Shown here piece after piece: positions 25,623 through 33,620 of a stretch of DNA of 64,000 nt. How positions within the stretch are numbered: position 1 is the first letter of the stretch; each line of letters starts with the position of its first letter. The DNA is from Limnohabitans kasalickyi (lineage in GTDB: Bacteria > Pseudomonadota > Gammaproteobacteria > Burkholderiales > Burkholderiaceae_C), in NCBI GenBank assembly GCA_965234325.1, contig OZ248415.1:186001-250000 (forward strand). The letters run 5' to 3'. The position numbers were made by a program, and so were the translations under genes. The notes below the pieces were generated by a model, which worked only from the letters and a program-made list of their open reading frames with translations, was not told the DNA's origin and did not search any database.

Positions 25623-26540
25623 TTACCTCTCGCGCCCTTGCTCTAGGAACACCAGCATCTTTTCGGCAAAGTCCTGCGGGTACTCAAAGTAGGGCAGCGC
25701 GCCGGAGTCGAATATCGTGAATTGCCAATTGGCGTGTGTTGCAAAGCGTGCTTTGCCTCGGTAGTCGACAAAATCACCGCGCACGCCGTGGCTCATCCAG
25801 ATCGGCAGGCGCAGTTGGTCATAGATCGTGGTGATGTCAGCGCTGAACATCTGCGCTGACAAAAAGCACAGGGGTGCGTGCTCTGCGCCGTGTTGTTTCG
25901 TGGTCCACACGGCATAGTCGTACATCGTTTCATCGATGGCGCGCGAACCCCAGGTCTTGTTCAGAAAATAACGAATCACGCCTGGTCGGGTGAGGCCTTT
26001 GAACAGTGCGCGTCCCCAACCGGGACCTTTCAAGAGGGCCAATAACCAGTCTTGGCCGTAGGTGCTGCCCGGAGGCCCCTGCCGCAGCCGCAAACCGCTC
26101 AATCCGGTAGGGCTAACCAGCGACAAGGTTCTGAAAGTCTCCGGCTGTTCAACCGCCGCGCGTGCCAAAAACTCACACGAGAGAGATGCTGCGAGGGCGT
26201 CTATGGCCTGTTCTGGGTGTTGCGTGCGGATGTAGGCAGCCAAGTCCAGGATCGCGTCGGTCATCAGGCGCGGCGTGTAAAGGCGGTCGCTGCGCTCGGA
26301 GGTCCCGTAGCCGGGCAAGTCAATGGCGTAGACCGTGCGGTGCTGACCCATGCGCTCAAAAACAGTCCTCACCTCGGCCGCGCTGGCAGAAGCGTTCACG
26401 GTATGCACCAGCAGCAGGGGCCTGCCTTGTCCCGTGACGTACGCGCTCAGGCCCCCAGTCTTACTGGGAATGGTGTGCAGGAGGCCGTTGAGTGCTTGCA
26501 TGGATTTAATTCGAGACACGTGTTCTTTAAGTATTGGCAA
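25623..26540 (-). CDS. Alpha/beta hydrolase with non-canonical active site
   Basis: Alpha/beta-hydrolase-fold protein, 305 residues (292 if it starts at the Met at residue 14). The oxyanion region LLLVHTVNASASAAEVR and the strand-5 line VYAIDLPGYGTSERSD identify the fold. The nucleophile elbow reads AASLSCEF, so the candidate Ser is flanked by Ser and Cys rather than by two Gly as in GxSxG. The acid candidate is Asp in HGVRGDFVDYRG. At the usual place of the catalytic His the sequence is GALPYFE, with Tyr. This family is widespread in Burkholderiales and its substrate is unknown. The enzyme may use a different mechanism or be inactive. Confidence 0.75.
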   Translation of the reverse strand: MPILKEHVSRIKSMQALNGLLHTIPSKTGGLSAYVTGQGRPLLLVHTVNASASAAEVRTVFERMGQHRTVYAIDLPGYGTSERSDRLYTPRLMTDAILDLAAYIRTQHPEQAIDALAASLSCEFLARAAVEQPETFRTLSLVSPTGLSGLRLRQGPPGSTYGQDWLLALLKGPGWGRALFKGLTRPGVIRYFLNKTWGSRAIDETMYDYAVWTTKQHGAEHAPLCFLSAQMFSADITTIYDQLRLPIWMSHGVRGDFVDYRGKARFATHANWQFTIFDSGALPYFEYPQDFAEKMLVFLEQGRER

Positions 26541-26635
26541 GTCGCTGATCGTAGTTCTATTTAGCTTCGGGGAAATGCCAGTTTGAACTGAAAGGTCTGT
26601 GGATAAGCGGGCGTAGAGGGTTTGATTTACCCGTT

Positions 26636-26666
26636 AAAAAGCCAAGGTGACTTGCGCTACCTTGGC
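26636..26666 (-). terminator. Terminator after the second dctP-like gene
   Basis: On the minus strand, GCCAAGGT (26659-26666) and ACCTTGGC (26641-26648) form an eight-base-pair stem with a ten-base loop, followed by five T (26636-26640). It lies 23 bp after the stop of the binding-protein gene and closes the aroQ-like operon. Confidence 0.75.
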
Positions 26667-26689
26667 CTCCATCAATTAAAAAATAAAGT

Positions 26690-27700
26690 TTAAAGTTTTG
26701 AAACGCGTTCGAGTTCGCTCTTGAATAGTTTGACCACGGTTGGATCATAGGCAGCAGAAAACTTGTCGTGCACTGCTTTGACTTCGGATCGCATACGCGC
26801 CTGTTCTGATGCCGAGATTTCATTGAACATCATGCCTTTGGCTTTAAGTTCAGAGACGGCTTTGCTGGAGACCTCGCGGCTGGCAACACGTTGGTAATTT
26901 TGTGCTTCAGTCGCCGCATCTTGCAAAAGTTTTTGCTCGGTGGGTGACAACTTTTCCCAGAAACGTTTGCTGATTTGAACGGGGTTCGTTGCATAAACGT
27001 GGTTCGTTTCGCTGACGTACTTGTTTACTTCATAGAACTTGTTCGACAGAATCACCGCGTAGGGATTCTCCTGGCCGTCTACAGCTTTGTTTTCGAGTGC
27101 GCCATACAACTCGGCGAATGGCATAGGCACTGGATTCGCTTTGAATGTCTTGAAGGTTTCAACGAACACCGGATTTGGAATGACTCGCAATTTGAGTCCT
27201 TCTAGATCCTCACCCCGAGTGATAGGGCGCTTGCTGTTTGTCACGTTGCGGAAACCCAAGTCAAAGTAGCCCAATACAACAATACCTTTGTCGTTCAGTC
27301 GGCTGTTGAGCATCTTGCCGAGTGGGCCGTCCACCATTGAATCTGCTTGTCGAGGGTTACTGAAGAGGAATGGAAAATCGAGCATTCCAAATTCCTTGAC
27401 AACACCAGCCAGAGAGGTGGTCGAGGCCACCAGCATTTCTTGTACGCCACCCATCAATGCGGATTGCTGCTGCAATTCGTTGCCGAGTTGACTGCTGGCA
27501 AATTCAGTGACTTTGATTTTTCCTCCACTTTTAGCCGCAACGATTTCTGCAAACTTTTTGACCCCCATGCTTGTTGGATGATCCGTGTTGTTCAGGTGTC
27601 CCAATTTAATCGTGCGTTCCTGAATGTCTTGGGCTTGCACAACCGTATTGGCTGCGATAAGACCAAGAATTGCGACGAATTTAATCAGCTTAGTTTTCAT
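26690..27700 (-). CDS. TRAP transporter substrate-binding protein DctP (orphan)
   Basis: Periplasmic TRAP binding protein, about 336 residues from MKTKLIKFVAILG. The start is fixed by AAGGAG seven bases upstream. A signal peptide ends near residue 22 (NTVVQAQ). The family signature ELYGALENKAVDGQENPYAV and the Arg region LKLRVIPNPVF are intact. No dctQ or dctM gene accompanies it and a terminator follows directly, so it must work with membrane subunits encoded elsewhere or as a sensor partner. It is the third gene of an operon with an AroQ-like enzyme and a ferredoxin-like-fold protein, under a divergent IclR regulator. Confidence 0.9.
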   Translation of the reverse strand: MKTKLIKFVAILGLIAANTVVQAQDIQERTIKLGHLNNTDHPTSMGVKKFAEIVAAKSGGKIKVTEFASSQLGNELQQQSALMGGVQEMLVASTTSLAGVVKEFGMLDFPFLFSNPRQADSMVDGPLGKMLNSRLNDKGIVVLGYFDLGFRNVTNSKRPITRGEDLEGLKLRVIPNPVFVETFKTFKANPVPMPFAELYGALENKAVDGQENPYAVILSNKFYEVNKYVSETNHVYATNPVQISKRFWEKLSPTEQKLLQDAATEAQNYQRVASREVSSKAVSELKAKGMMFNEISASEQARMRSEVKAVHDKFSAAYDPTVVKLFKSELERVSKL

Positions 27701-27756
27701 GTCATCTCCTTGAGTAATTGTTGAGTGATCTGGTCTTTGCATATGGCTTCTTGCGT

Positions 27757-28440
27757 TTAGAGAACATCTGACGGAATGGCCGTGTAGGCCAAAACGAACA
27801 GTTGGCGTTGGGTTTCAGCGATGGCACCTAAGGTCTCCAGTCGGGCGTTTGAGAGTTCTGCGTCACCTAGTTTTTGCAAAGCATCACGGTCATATCCGCT
27901 CACAACCATGATCCAGTCGGCAGCACGGTCTGCATTTCCACGAATTTTTTGCTCAGTGGTTGCCGCTATCGCGGGTGCTTGGTGACGAAGCACATGCAGA
28001 CCTACGATTCCAGGTAATTGCGAAACAGACGCCCCCAGGTCACCTAGTTGCCTCTGAAGTTTCTCTTGCTTGCCCGCAGCGGGTGAGCAACGAATTGTCA
28101 AAACGTGTCGGGCAGTCACTGCCCCGTGGCTATGAACCACCTCACACTGGGTTCGGACCATGTTGCGGTGCAAGGGCATCATCTTTGTCGACCAGGGCGA
28201 GGGTGCATTGAGGCGTGCAACGTAGGGCGCCGACGCGAGAACGTCATGATCACTCAGCTCGTACATCACAAAAAAGCCTTCACCACCTGATGCATCGGTC
28301 CAACGTGAAGATCTCAAGAATCCTGGGATCGATAGTCGCTCTGCGACATGTTCGTGCGCATGCCAATGCTCCAGTTCTTCTCGCACATCTGGCGATACAT
28401 CCCACCACATGGCCAGTGCGGCCTTACCAAGCATAGGCAT
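27757..28440 (-). CDS. Putative dimeric alpha/beta-barrel protein (EthD-like)
   Basis: Unassigned protein of 227 residues. Two similar halves of about 110 residues each resemble ferredoxin-like (dimeric alpha/beta-barrel) domains: the first carries WHAHEHVAERLSIPGF, a pattern seen in EthD-like proteins, and the second begins at ARHVLTIRCSP. No metal-binding or catalytic motif can be assigned. It is separated from the AroQ-like gene by only three bases, so the two proteins are made together and probably belong to one pathway. A role in handling a small aromatic or alicyclic compound is possible but unproven. Confidence 0.55.
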   Translation of the reverse strand: MPMLGKAALAMWWDVSPDVREELEHWHAHEHVAERLSIPGFLRSSRWTDASGGEGFFVMYELSDHDVLASAPYVARLNAPSPWSTKMMPLHRNMVRTQCEVVHSHGAVTARHVLTIRCSPAAGKQEKLQRQLGDLGASVSQLPGIVGLHVLRHQAPAIAATTEQKIRGNADRAADWIMVVSGYDRDALQKLGDAELSNARLETLGAIAETQRQLFVLAYTAIPSDVL

Positions 28441-28443
28441 GAC

Positions 28444-28887
28444 TTATCTTTCGGCCAAGCGTTCTGCAACCGCGCGCACCGCAAGCGTGTAGCCGGCTGG
28501 ACCCAGTCCACAAATAACCCCGTTCGCAACTTGGGAGACGAGGGAGTAGGTGTAGGGAGCAGGCCGCTGATGGATGTTGGTGAGGTGGACTTCAATCAGG
28601 GGCTGACGCAAGAGCTTGAGTGCGTCCAGAACGGGGACACAGCCAAAAGAGAAGCCGGCGGGGTTGATGATCACAGCGGCATCTTTGATTGCCGCTTCCT
28701 GGATCCAGTCCACCAGAATGCCCTCGTGGTTAGTTTGACGAAAGTCGCAATCCAAACCAAGCGACGCAGCCAGCTCCTTGGTTGATTTTTCAATTTCGGC
28801 GAGTGTTGTCGTGCCGTAAATGCCTGGCTCTCTTGTGCCGAGCATGTTTAAGTTGGAGCCATTCAGGATGAAAAGTGGGTGCGCCAT
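28444..28887 (-). CDS. Type II dehydroquinase-like protein with altered active site
   Basis: Member of the AroQ (type II 3-dehydroquinate dehydratase) family, 147 residues, the family's normal length. Numbering matches the M. tuberculosis enzyme without gaps through the active site. Asn12, Arg19, Tyr24 (catalytic base), Asn75, Asp88, Glu99, His101 and Arg108 are present, but His81 is Phe (NPAGFSFG instead of the usual NPGAYTHTS) and Arg112 is Tyr (QRPAPYTYS); Ser103 is Thr. Both lost residues contact the substrate. Together with its operon partners (binding protein, EthD-like protein, IclR regulator), this suggests a catabolic paralogue acting on a related compound rather than shikimate-pathway AroQ. 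Confidence 0.8.
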   Translation of the reverse strand: MAHPLFILNGSNLNMLGTREPGIYGTTTLAEIEKSTKELAASLGLDCDFRQTNHEGILVDWIQEAAIKDAAVIINPAGFSFGCVPVLDALKLLRQPLIEVHLTNIHQRPAPYTYSLVSQVANGVICGLGPAGYTLAVRAVAERLAER

Positions 28888-28940
28888 TTGCAGACTTTCG
28901 AGTTGTTTGACTTGATTGTGTTGAGTTTGTTAGGACGTAA

Positions 28941-28979
28941 TTCCAACTTGGAAACGTCTTTTATATAATGAAATTTCAT
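28941..28979. promoter_or_regulatory. Divergent promoter/operator region between the aroQ-like operon and iclR-type gene
   Basis: Two palindromes lie in the 162-bp divergent spacer: TTCCAA-C-TTGGAA (28941-28953) and ATGAAATTTCAT (28968-28979). A -10 candidate TATAAT (28964-28969) overlaps the second one, pointing toward the regulator gene. IclR-family proteins usually bind short palindromes of this sort and repress themselves while controlling the divergent operon. The -35 of the promoter is not clear. Confidence 0.5.
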
Positions 28980-29049
28980 TGAAATGTTCAGATAAATTGA
29001 AGCATTCGATCACGACTTAAAAACGATTCTGTTTAGAAAGAACCACAGC

Positions 29050-29841
29050 ATGACGCTCGCCCTCGACCGTGGACTGTCCCTGCTTGAGCAGCTTTGCGAT
29101 CAGCCTGAAGGCATGCCTCTCACAGAGCTAGCTGACGAGTTAGGCATTCCACGTAGCGCATGCCATCGCCTTTTAGGAGAACTGCAAAGGCGCGGCTATG
29201 TTCGCCAATCCCGCAGCCAAGGCGATTACATGCTCACGGCCAAACTTGCGTCGATGGGGTTGGGGTTGCTGAGTAGCAAGGGCATCATTGACATCGCCGA
29301 ACCCGTGCTCGAGCGATTGGCCAAAGAGTCGGGCGAACTTGTTCGTTTGTCGATCGTTGATGACGATCGACTGGTCTGGGTCTCAAAGTCGCAAGGCACT
29401 CGCATGGGGCTGCGGTATGACCCTGACATGGGTATGGAGGCGCGCTTGTCGTGTACAGCTTCAGGTCATGCGTGGTTGTTAACGATGAGCGATGAGAGAG
29501 CTGTTGAGCTGGTCAGTCGACAAGGTTTTGGTCAGCCCAAAGAATACGGACCGAAAGCTCCCACCACTGTGGTGTCACTTTTAGACATGATTCATGAAGC
29601 TCGTGCGAGGGGTTTCGCAATGATTGATGAAGTGTTTGCCCCAGGTATGACGGCCATAGCCGCACCTGTGGTTCGTGGTCAAGAGACTGTTGGTGTCGTT
29701 AGCATTGCAGGCCCGCGTCAAAGACTCACATTGGCTCGTATGCAAAAACTGTCGTCAGCCGTACTTGCTGCTACAGCAGAGCTCGGGCCCATAAGCAAGA
29801 TTTCCACCCTATCAGGTAAACCAAAATTAGGAAGATCGTGA
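29050..29841 (+). CDS. IclR family transcriptional regulator
   Basis: Regulator of 263 residues. The N-terminal winged helix-turn-helix (about residues 4-66: RGLSLLEQLCDQPEGMPLTE, then LGIPRSACHRLLGELQRRGY) is followed by the GAF-like IclR effector domain (about 80-250) with RLSCTASGHAWLLTM and FAPGMTAIAAPVVRG. Effectors of the family are often aromatic or alicyclic acids. It is divergent from the aroQ-like operon and most likely controls it. The stop is directly next to the stop of the convergent chemotaxis receptor gene. Confidence 0.92.
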   Translation: MTLALDRGLSLLEQLCDQPEGMPLTELADELGIPRSACHRLLGELQRRGYVRQSRSQGDYMLTAKLASMGLGLLSSKGIIDIAEPVLERLAKESGELVRLSIVDDDRLVWVSKSQGTRMGLRYDPDMGMEARLSCTASGHAWLLTMSDERAVELVSRQGFGQPKEYGPKAPTTVVSLLDMIHEARARGFAMIDEVFAPGMTAIAAPVVRGQETVGVVSIAGPRQRLTLARMQKLSSAVLAATAELGPISKISTLSGKPKLGRS

Positions 29842-31839
29842 TCACTGCGCCTTGTAGCCCATCCGAAACCCGCCCCAATGCTGTCCCGCCAACATGATGG
29901 GCACAGACAGGTCGTGCATGATTTCACCCGTGTCACGTTTGTACGTTTGCAGCAATAACTTTTGCGTGTGCGAGCCACAGCGGCTGCCGGTTCGGTCGCT
30001 GAAAATTCGTTTGCTGCGGCTGTTGACCAAGTCCACGTCGTACCGCCCGGTCAGAGGTTTGGCGAATTTATCGTTGTGTGTAGGCACGTAGCCGCGTTTG
30101 TTGGTGCAAATGGCAAACACCAACTCGGGGCAGCTTTTCAACACGGTTTCCTGAATGGCGGGTAACACTTGGTCGGTGAATGCATCAAACTTGGAACTGT
30201 ACTTTTGGGGGTTGGTGTTCACGATGGCGACGTGTTCCACACTCAGCAAATCAGCCTGACTGATCTTGCCCTGCGCCACGCCTTCTTCAAACACTGCTTG
30301 CACCGCATCGGCCGCAGCACGTGCCACAGCGTACATGCGCCTGTGAATGGTTTCTAAATTCAACTCAACCAGTTTTTCGTAAAAGCCTTCGCTCAGTTCG
30401 GTCAGCCCCATGGTCTGACGTTCTTGCGATTCGATGCGCAGGCCGAAGCTGGCTAACTCGTCTTGAATCTCCCCCAAATAGTTGGAGATGGTGTTCACTT
30501 CTTGCGCCGAATGGCTCGAGGCTTGCACGATGCCGTCCATCTGCTCCGACAGCTCGCTCGACGAATTCAAGATACCTGTGAGGCGTTGGCCCACTTGCTC
30601 AATCTGCGTGACATTGGCCTGCACATCGCTGAGCAATTCATTCATGTTGTTGACCGCCAAGCCCGTTTGGCTCGTGATGCCTCTGACGCTGTCGTCAATT
30701 TCTTGGGTAGCTTCAAACGTCTTTTCAGCCAATTTACGCACTTCGTCGGACACCACGGCGAAGCCCTTGCCGTGTTCGCCCGCGCGTGCGGCTTCAATGG
30801 CGGCATTCAATGCCAGCATATTAATTTTGTTGGCAATGTCTTGAATCAGCCGAACCACATGTTCGATTTTTTGGGAGCTGGCTTGCAAATCCGTGATTGA
30901 GGACGACACCATCTGTGTACGCGCACCCATGTGGCGCATGGCGTCGATGGTGTTGTTCAGCTCGACTTGGCCCAATTGAGAATTCTCACGGGATTGTTGG
31001 GCCAATTGAGCGACCGATGCCGCATCTTTGCTGACACGGTTGGAGTTGTGTGCCAGCGATTGCGAGGAGTCAGAAACTTGCGCACCCTTGTTGGCCAGGG
31101 CCTTCATTTCTTGGTTGATGGTGTTGGCCTGCCACGATAAATCTGCCAAGGTGATGGAGCTGTTTTCGACCACCAACGTCATGTCGTGCACGATTTTGAG
31201 CAAATTCAAATGACCTGCATCCAGTTTTTCAAGGGCAGGCCCCAGCAGGGGATCGGTGCGCCAAACGGACGCAACCGAAGAACCCGAAACAGACGTGTTG
31301 TGCACGTCGGTGTAGACCTGCTGGATGAAGTGATCAAGCTCTGCCATCAATGTTTGTAAGTGGCCTAATCCCAACTGAACGCTGCTCAGCATGTGAGCGC
31401 CTTCGCTATCCGTCTCAGACGACGCAGTGCTTGACATCGCTGTGCCAAGTTGGCCTCGTTGCAAAGCCGACATGGCTGTGCCAACTTGTCCCATCGCAAC
31501 GCTTTGACGATTCAGGCGCGCAGCCACCGTGTGGGTGAGTTGCTTCAATTCGACAGGTAACTGTGCTGGCAAGTCACGATCCCCATCGCCCTGAGCTTGC
31601 GTGTGTTCAAGCCGCTGCTGAACAAAGTGCAAACCTGTCAGGATGGGCCGCAAAACAACCCAGCCTATTAACAAAACCAAAAGCAGGGCGGTGAACAACA
31701 CGCCCATCAGCCATGCCCCCGCTGAACTCTGAATCAATGCCAGAGGCAGCAGTGAAAAGATCACCCCCGAAGCGCAAGCGATCACCAGCGCACAAGAAAG
31801 AACAAAGAAAACAAGTCGTTTTTGGATGGAGTGCAGCAC
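29842..31839 (-). CDS. Methyl-accepting chemotaxis protein with C-terminal sensory-like domain
   Basis: Chemoreceptor-like protein, 665 residues. Two close N-terminal membrane helices (about residues 8-34 and 38-62) with almost no periplasmic loop are followed by a coiled-coil region and the signalling tip (NKINMLALNAAIEAARAGEH, GKGFAVVSDEVRKLAEKT; about residues 330-375). After the signalling domain comes an additional C-terminal domain of about 150 residues (about 510-665) with HNDKFAKPLTGRYDVD, RSKRIFSDRTGSR and HDLSVPIMLAGQHWGGFRMGY, which resembles a ligand-binding Cache/PAS-like fold but would lie in the cytoplasm. It is therefore an inside-sensing receptor candidate. Confidence 0.88.
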   Translation of the reverse strand: MLHSIQKRLVFFVLSCALVIACASGVIFSLLPLALIQSSAGAWLMGVLFTALLLVLLIGWVVLRPILTGLHFVQQRLEHTQAQGDGDRDLPAQLPVELKQLTHTVAARLNRQSVAMGQVGTAMSALQRGQLGTAMSSTASSETDSEGAHMLSSVQLGLGHLQTLMAELDHFIQQVYTDVHNTSVSGSSVASVWRTDPLLGPALEKLDAGHLNLLKIVHDMTLVVENSSITLADLSWQANTINQEMKALANKGAQVSDSSQSLAHNSNRVSKDAASVAQLAQQSRENSQLGQVELNNTIDAMRHMGARTQMVSSSITDLQASSQKIEHVVRLIQDIANKINMLALNAAIEAARAGEHGKGFAVVSDEVRKLAEKTFEATQEIDDSVRGITSQTGLAVNNMNELLSDVQANVTQIEQVGQRLTGILNSSSELSEQMDGIVQASSHSAQEVNTISNYLGEIQDELASFGLRIESQERQTMGLTELSEGFYEKLVELNLETIHRRMYAVARAAADAVQAVFEEGVAQGKISQADLLSVEHVAIVNTNPQKYSSKFDAFTDQVLPAIQETVLKSCPELVFAICTNKRGYVPTHNDKFAKPLTGRYDVDLVNSRSKRIFSDRTGSRCGSHTQKLLLQTYKRDTGEIMHDLSVPIMLAGQHWGGFRMGYKAQ

Positions 31840-31986
31840 AAAGAATTCCCCAACAAATAGTCATTTTTGTTGGTTTTGATGGATTGATACAGTCTCAAAT
31901 TATCGACGATTGAATTTTTTAGCTTCAGAATGGCGTCACTTTTGAAGCAAAAAATTGCAGGATCCATATCCTCATCCACACCACCT

Positions 31987-32331
31987 ATGCAGCCCATACA
32001 AATTTTCACCAAGACCTGTGTCGGCGTTTTGTTTTTCATCGCCTTTGCAGGTTCAATCCATCTGCATGCTGCCAGCTTGTTTGGCGACCACACCTGTGCA
32101 CGTTGGGCCACATTGTCCGAGGCCGATCAAAAGGCTTGGGCCAACGCGTTTATTGCGCCTTTGAGCCTGACGTTCAAAGGGCTTAGAAAGAGTAACGTCG
32201 ACAAATACAACGACAACCCCAACGCGTCTTTGCAAGCCACGGAGAGTATCAACGCCTATTGCAAAGCGCACCCAGATCAAACCGCAGCCCATGGCGCTGC
32301 GGCTTATCTGAGCCAACTCATCAACAATTAA
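31987..32331 (+). CDS. Small exported protein (Rap1a/HdeA-like candidate)
   Basis: About 114 residues from MQPIQIFTKT; a Met 19 codons further upstream is also in frame. A signal peptide is visible (VGVLFFIAFAGSIHLHAA). The mature part is small, helical and has two Cys (HTCARWATLSEADQKAW and INAYCKAHPDQTAAHGAA), which probably form a disulfide. This pattern recalls Rap1a/Tai-type immunity proteins and HdeA-like periplasmic proteins, but the similarity is too weak to assign. No effector-like gene is adjacent. It is convergent with the SGNH-like gene, 13 bp away. Confidence 0.6.
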   Translation: MQPIQIFTKTCVGVLFFIAFAGSIHLHAASLFGDHTCARWATLSEADQKAWANAFIAPLSLTFKGLRKSNVDKYNDNPNASLQATESINAYCKAHPDQTAAHGAAAYLSQLINN

Positions 32332-32344
32332 AGCGCAGCTTCAA

Positions 32345-33160
32345 TCAAGGCTTCAAGTAGGTCTGCACCGTGTCCCAAGCCACTTGCTGCAGATGAAGCG
32401 CTACGTCAGGCTTTAAGCCCGCAGAAAACTTCAAGCCAACAGGCGATTGTTTGAACAGCGTGGCATAGGTCGTGGCAGCGGCCAAATACGTGCCTTCCAC
32501 GCTGGGGTGGCGCTTGTCTGGGGCGTATAAATTCACAGCCGGTTGCACGGCGATCGAGCGCGCAAACGCCAAACCGGCCGGTATCACCAACGCTTGATTG
32601 GCGTTGCCAGCCTCGGTGTAAGCCTGTGCCAATTGGGCTGTCATTTCGGGCTTGTCTTGGTAGGCCCATGACATGAAAAAGACGGGCTTCGAGCCATGTT
32701 TGCGCACCGTGTCGCTGTGCTTTTTGGCGAATTCTGTGAACACGGGCTTCATGGTGGGGTGAATCGGGCATTGGCTGCAATCCATCATGACCGACGCTTC
32801 GAAGAGCTTGTTGGTGCTGGGGTTGAACACCACGCTGTTATCTGCCGCAAACGAGTATTTGCCAATCGCATTGGGTCTGAAATACGAGTCCACGTCGTGC
32901 CAATCAAACCCCGATCCACTGATCGTGATCATGGAGCTGCGATACGGATGCCCTTTCAGCCCCTCCGCGACCATGGGGGACAAGTGCGACACGATGCCGT
33001 TGTTGAAATAGAAAAAGCTGTTGCCAATGTAGGCCACCGAGGTCGGTGGGGTTCCCACCCATTCTTTGACGGAAGGCTTGTCTTGCGCCATGGCTGCGGT
33101 CAGCGAGCTCGTCAGCATCCAGCAGGCGATGGCACGGGTTAAAAATTTAGGCAGGTTCAT
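32345..33160 (-). CDS. Exported SGNH-fold hydrolase-like protein
   Basis: 271 residues with a signal peptide (cleaved near AMAQ, residue 26). The first strand reads VAYIGNSFFYFNNG, with GNSF at the place of the GDSL serine block. The last block reads APDKRHPSVEGTYLAAATTY, matching the Asp-x-x-His catalytic pair of SGNH hydrolases. Two Cys (MDCSQCP) occur mid-protein. The GNSF form and overall length resemble DUF4886-type SGNH proteins. Esterase or carbohydrate-deacetylase activity in the periplasm is plausible; the substrate is unknown. Confidence 0.7.
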   Translation of the reverse strand: MNLPKFLTRAIACWMLTSSLTAAMAQDKPSVKEWVGTPPTSVAYIGNSFFYFNNGIVSHLSPMVAEGLKGHPYRSSMITISGSGFDWHDVDSYFRPNAIGKYSFAADNSVVFNPSTNKLFEASVMMDCSQCPIHPTMKPVFTEFAKKHSDTVRKHGSKPVFFMSWAYQDKPEMTAQLAQAYTEAGNANQALVIPAGLAFARSIAVQPAVNLYAPDKRHPSVEGTYLAAATTYATLFKQSPVGLKFSAGLKPDVALHLQQVAWDTVQTYLKP

Positions 33161-33620
33161 GGGGTCTCCAAGTTTGAAATGTGAATTTCATTGGACCTCA
33201 GCAAGCCATCCCAATTCGTCGCAGAAATGACAGTGCACCCGCCATGTCTGAGGTCCCTTGACCCACGGTTTCCTCACCTCTCATGATGAATCAGGGTTAA
33301 CCCTTGGGTGATCTTTTATGACGACCTGCCGCGAGTCAAAGAGAGTAGGTTTTTTGCTTTTTAAAAGTCGTACTCAAAAACTGCATTTCCCCTCTTAAAA
33401 AACCCCTCAAATACGCCAATTGGCGCATGTACGTACACCTAAAAAAACAAGAAAATAGGTTTTATCAAATTGTGCGTATTTTATGTTTTTAATATTTAAT
33501 TTGTTTAATTAAATAAATGTAATAAAAACTAGAAATTTATGAGGTTTGCCGCGAACTTGGCAACGTCTCCTTTTCTCCTGCGCACACACCCTGTCTTTGT
33601 CGAATTAAGTCACACGCACC
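33161..33620. promoter_or_regulatory. Non-coding region upstream of the giant adhesin, with palindromes and an AT-rich core
   Basis: 460 bp without a gene. It contains three perfect palindromes: AGGGTTAACCCT (33293-33304), CGCCAATTGGCG (33414-33425) and TGTACGTACA (33428-33437). They are followed by a strongly AT-rich stretch (about 33440-33540, almost only A and T over the last 60 bp), unlike the GC-rich surroundings. This would suit a regulated promoter, nucleoid-protein binding, or both. No single -35/-10 pair stands out. The spacer serves the SGNH-like gene on the left and the adhesin on the right. Confidence 0.5.

Noticed and set aside
28444..28887. Calling the AroQ-like gene the shikimate-pathway aroQ
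   Set aside because: His81 and Arg112 are replaced and the context is catabolic, so the symbol would overstate the function.
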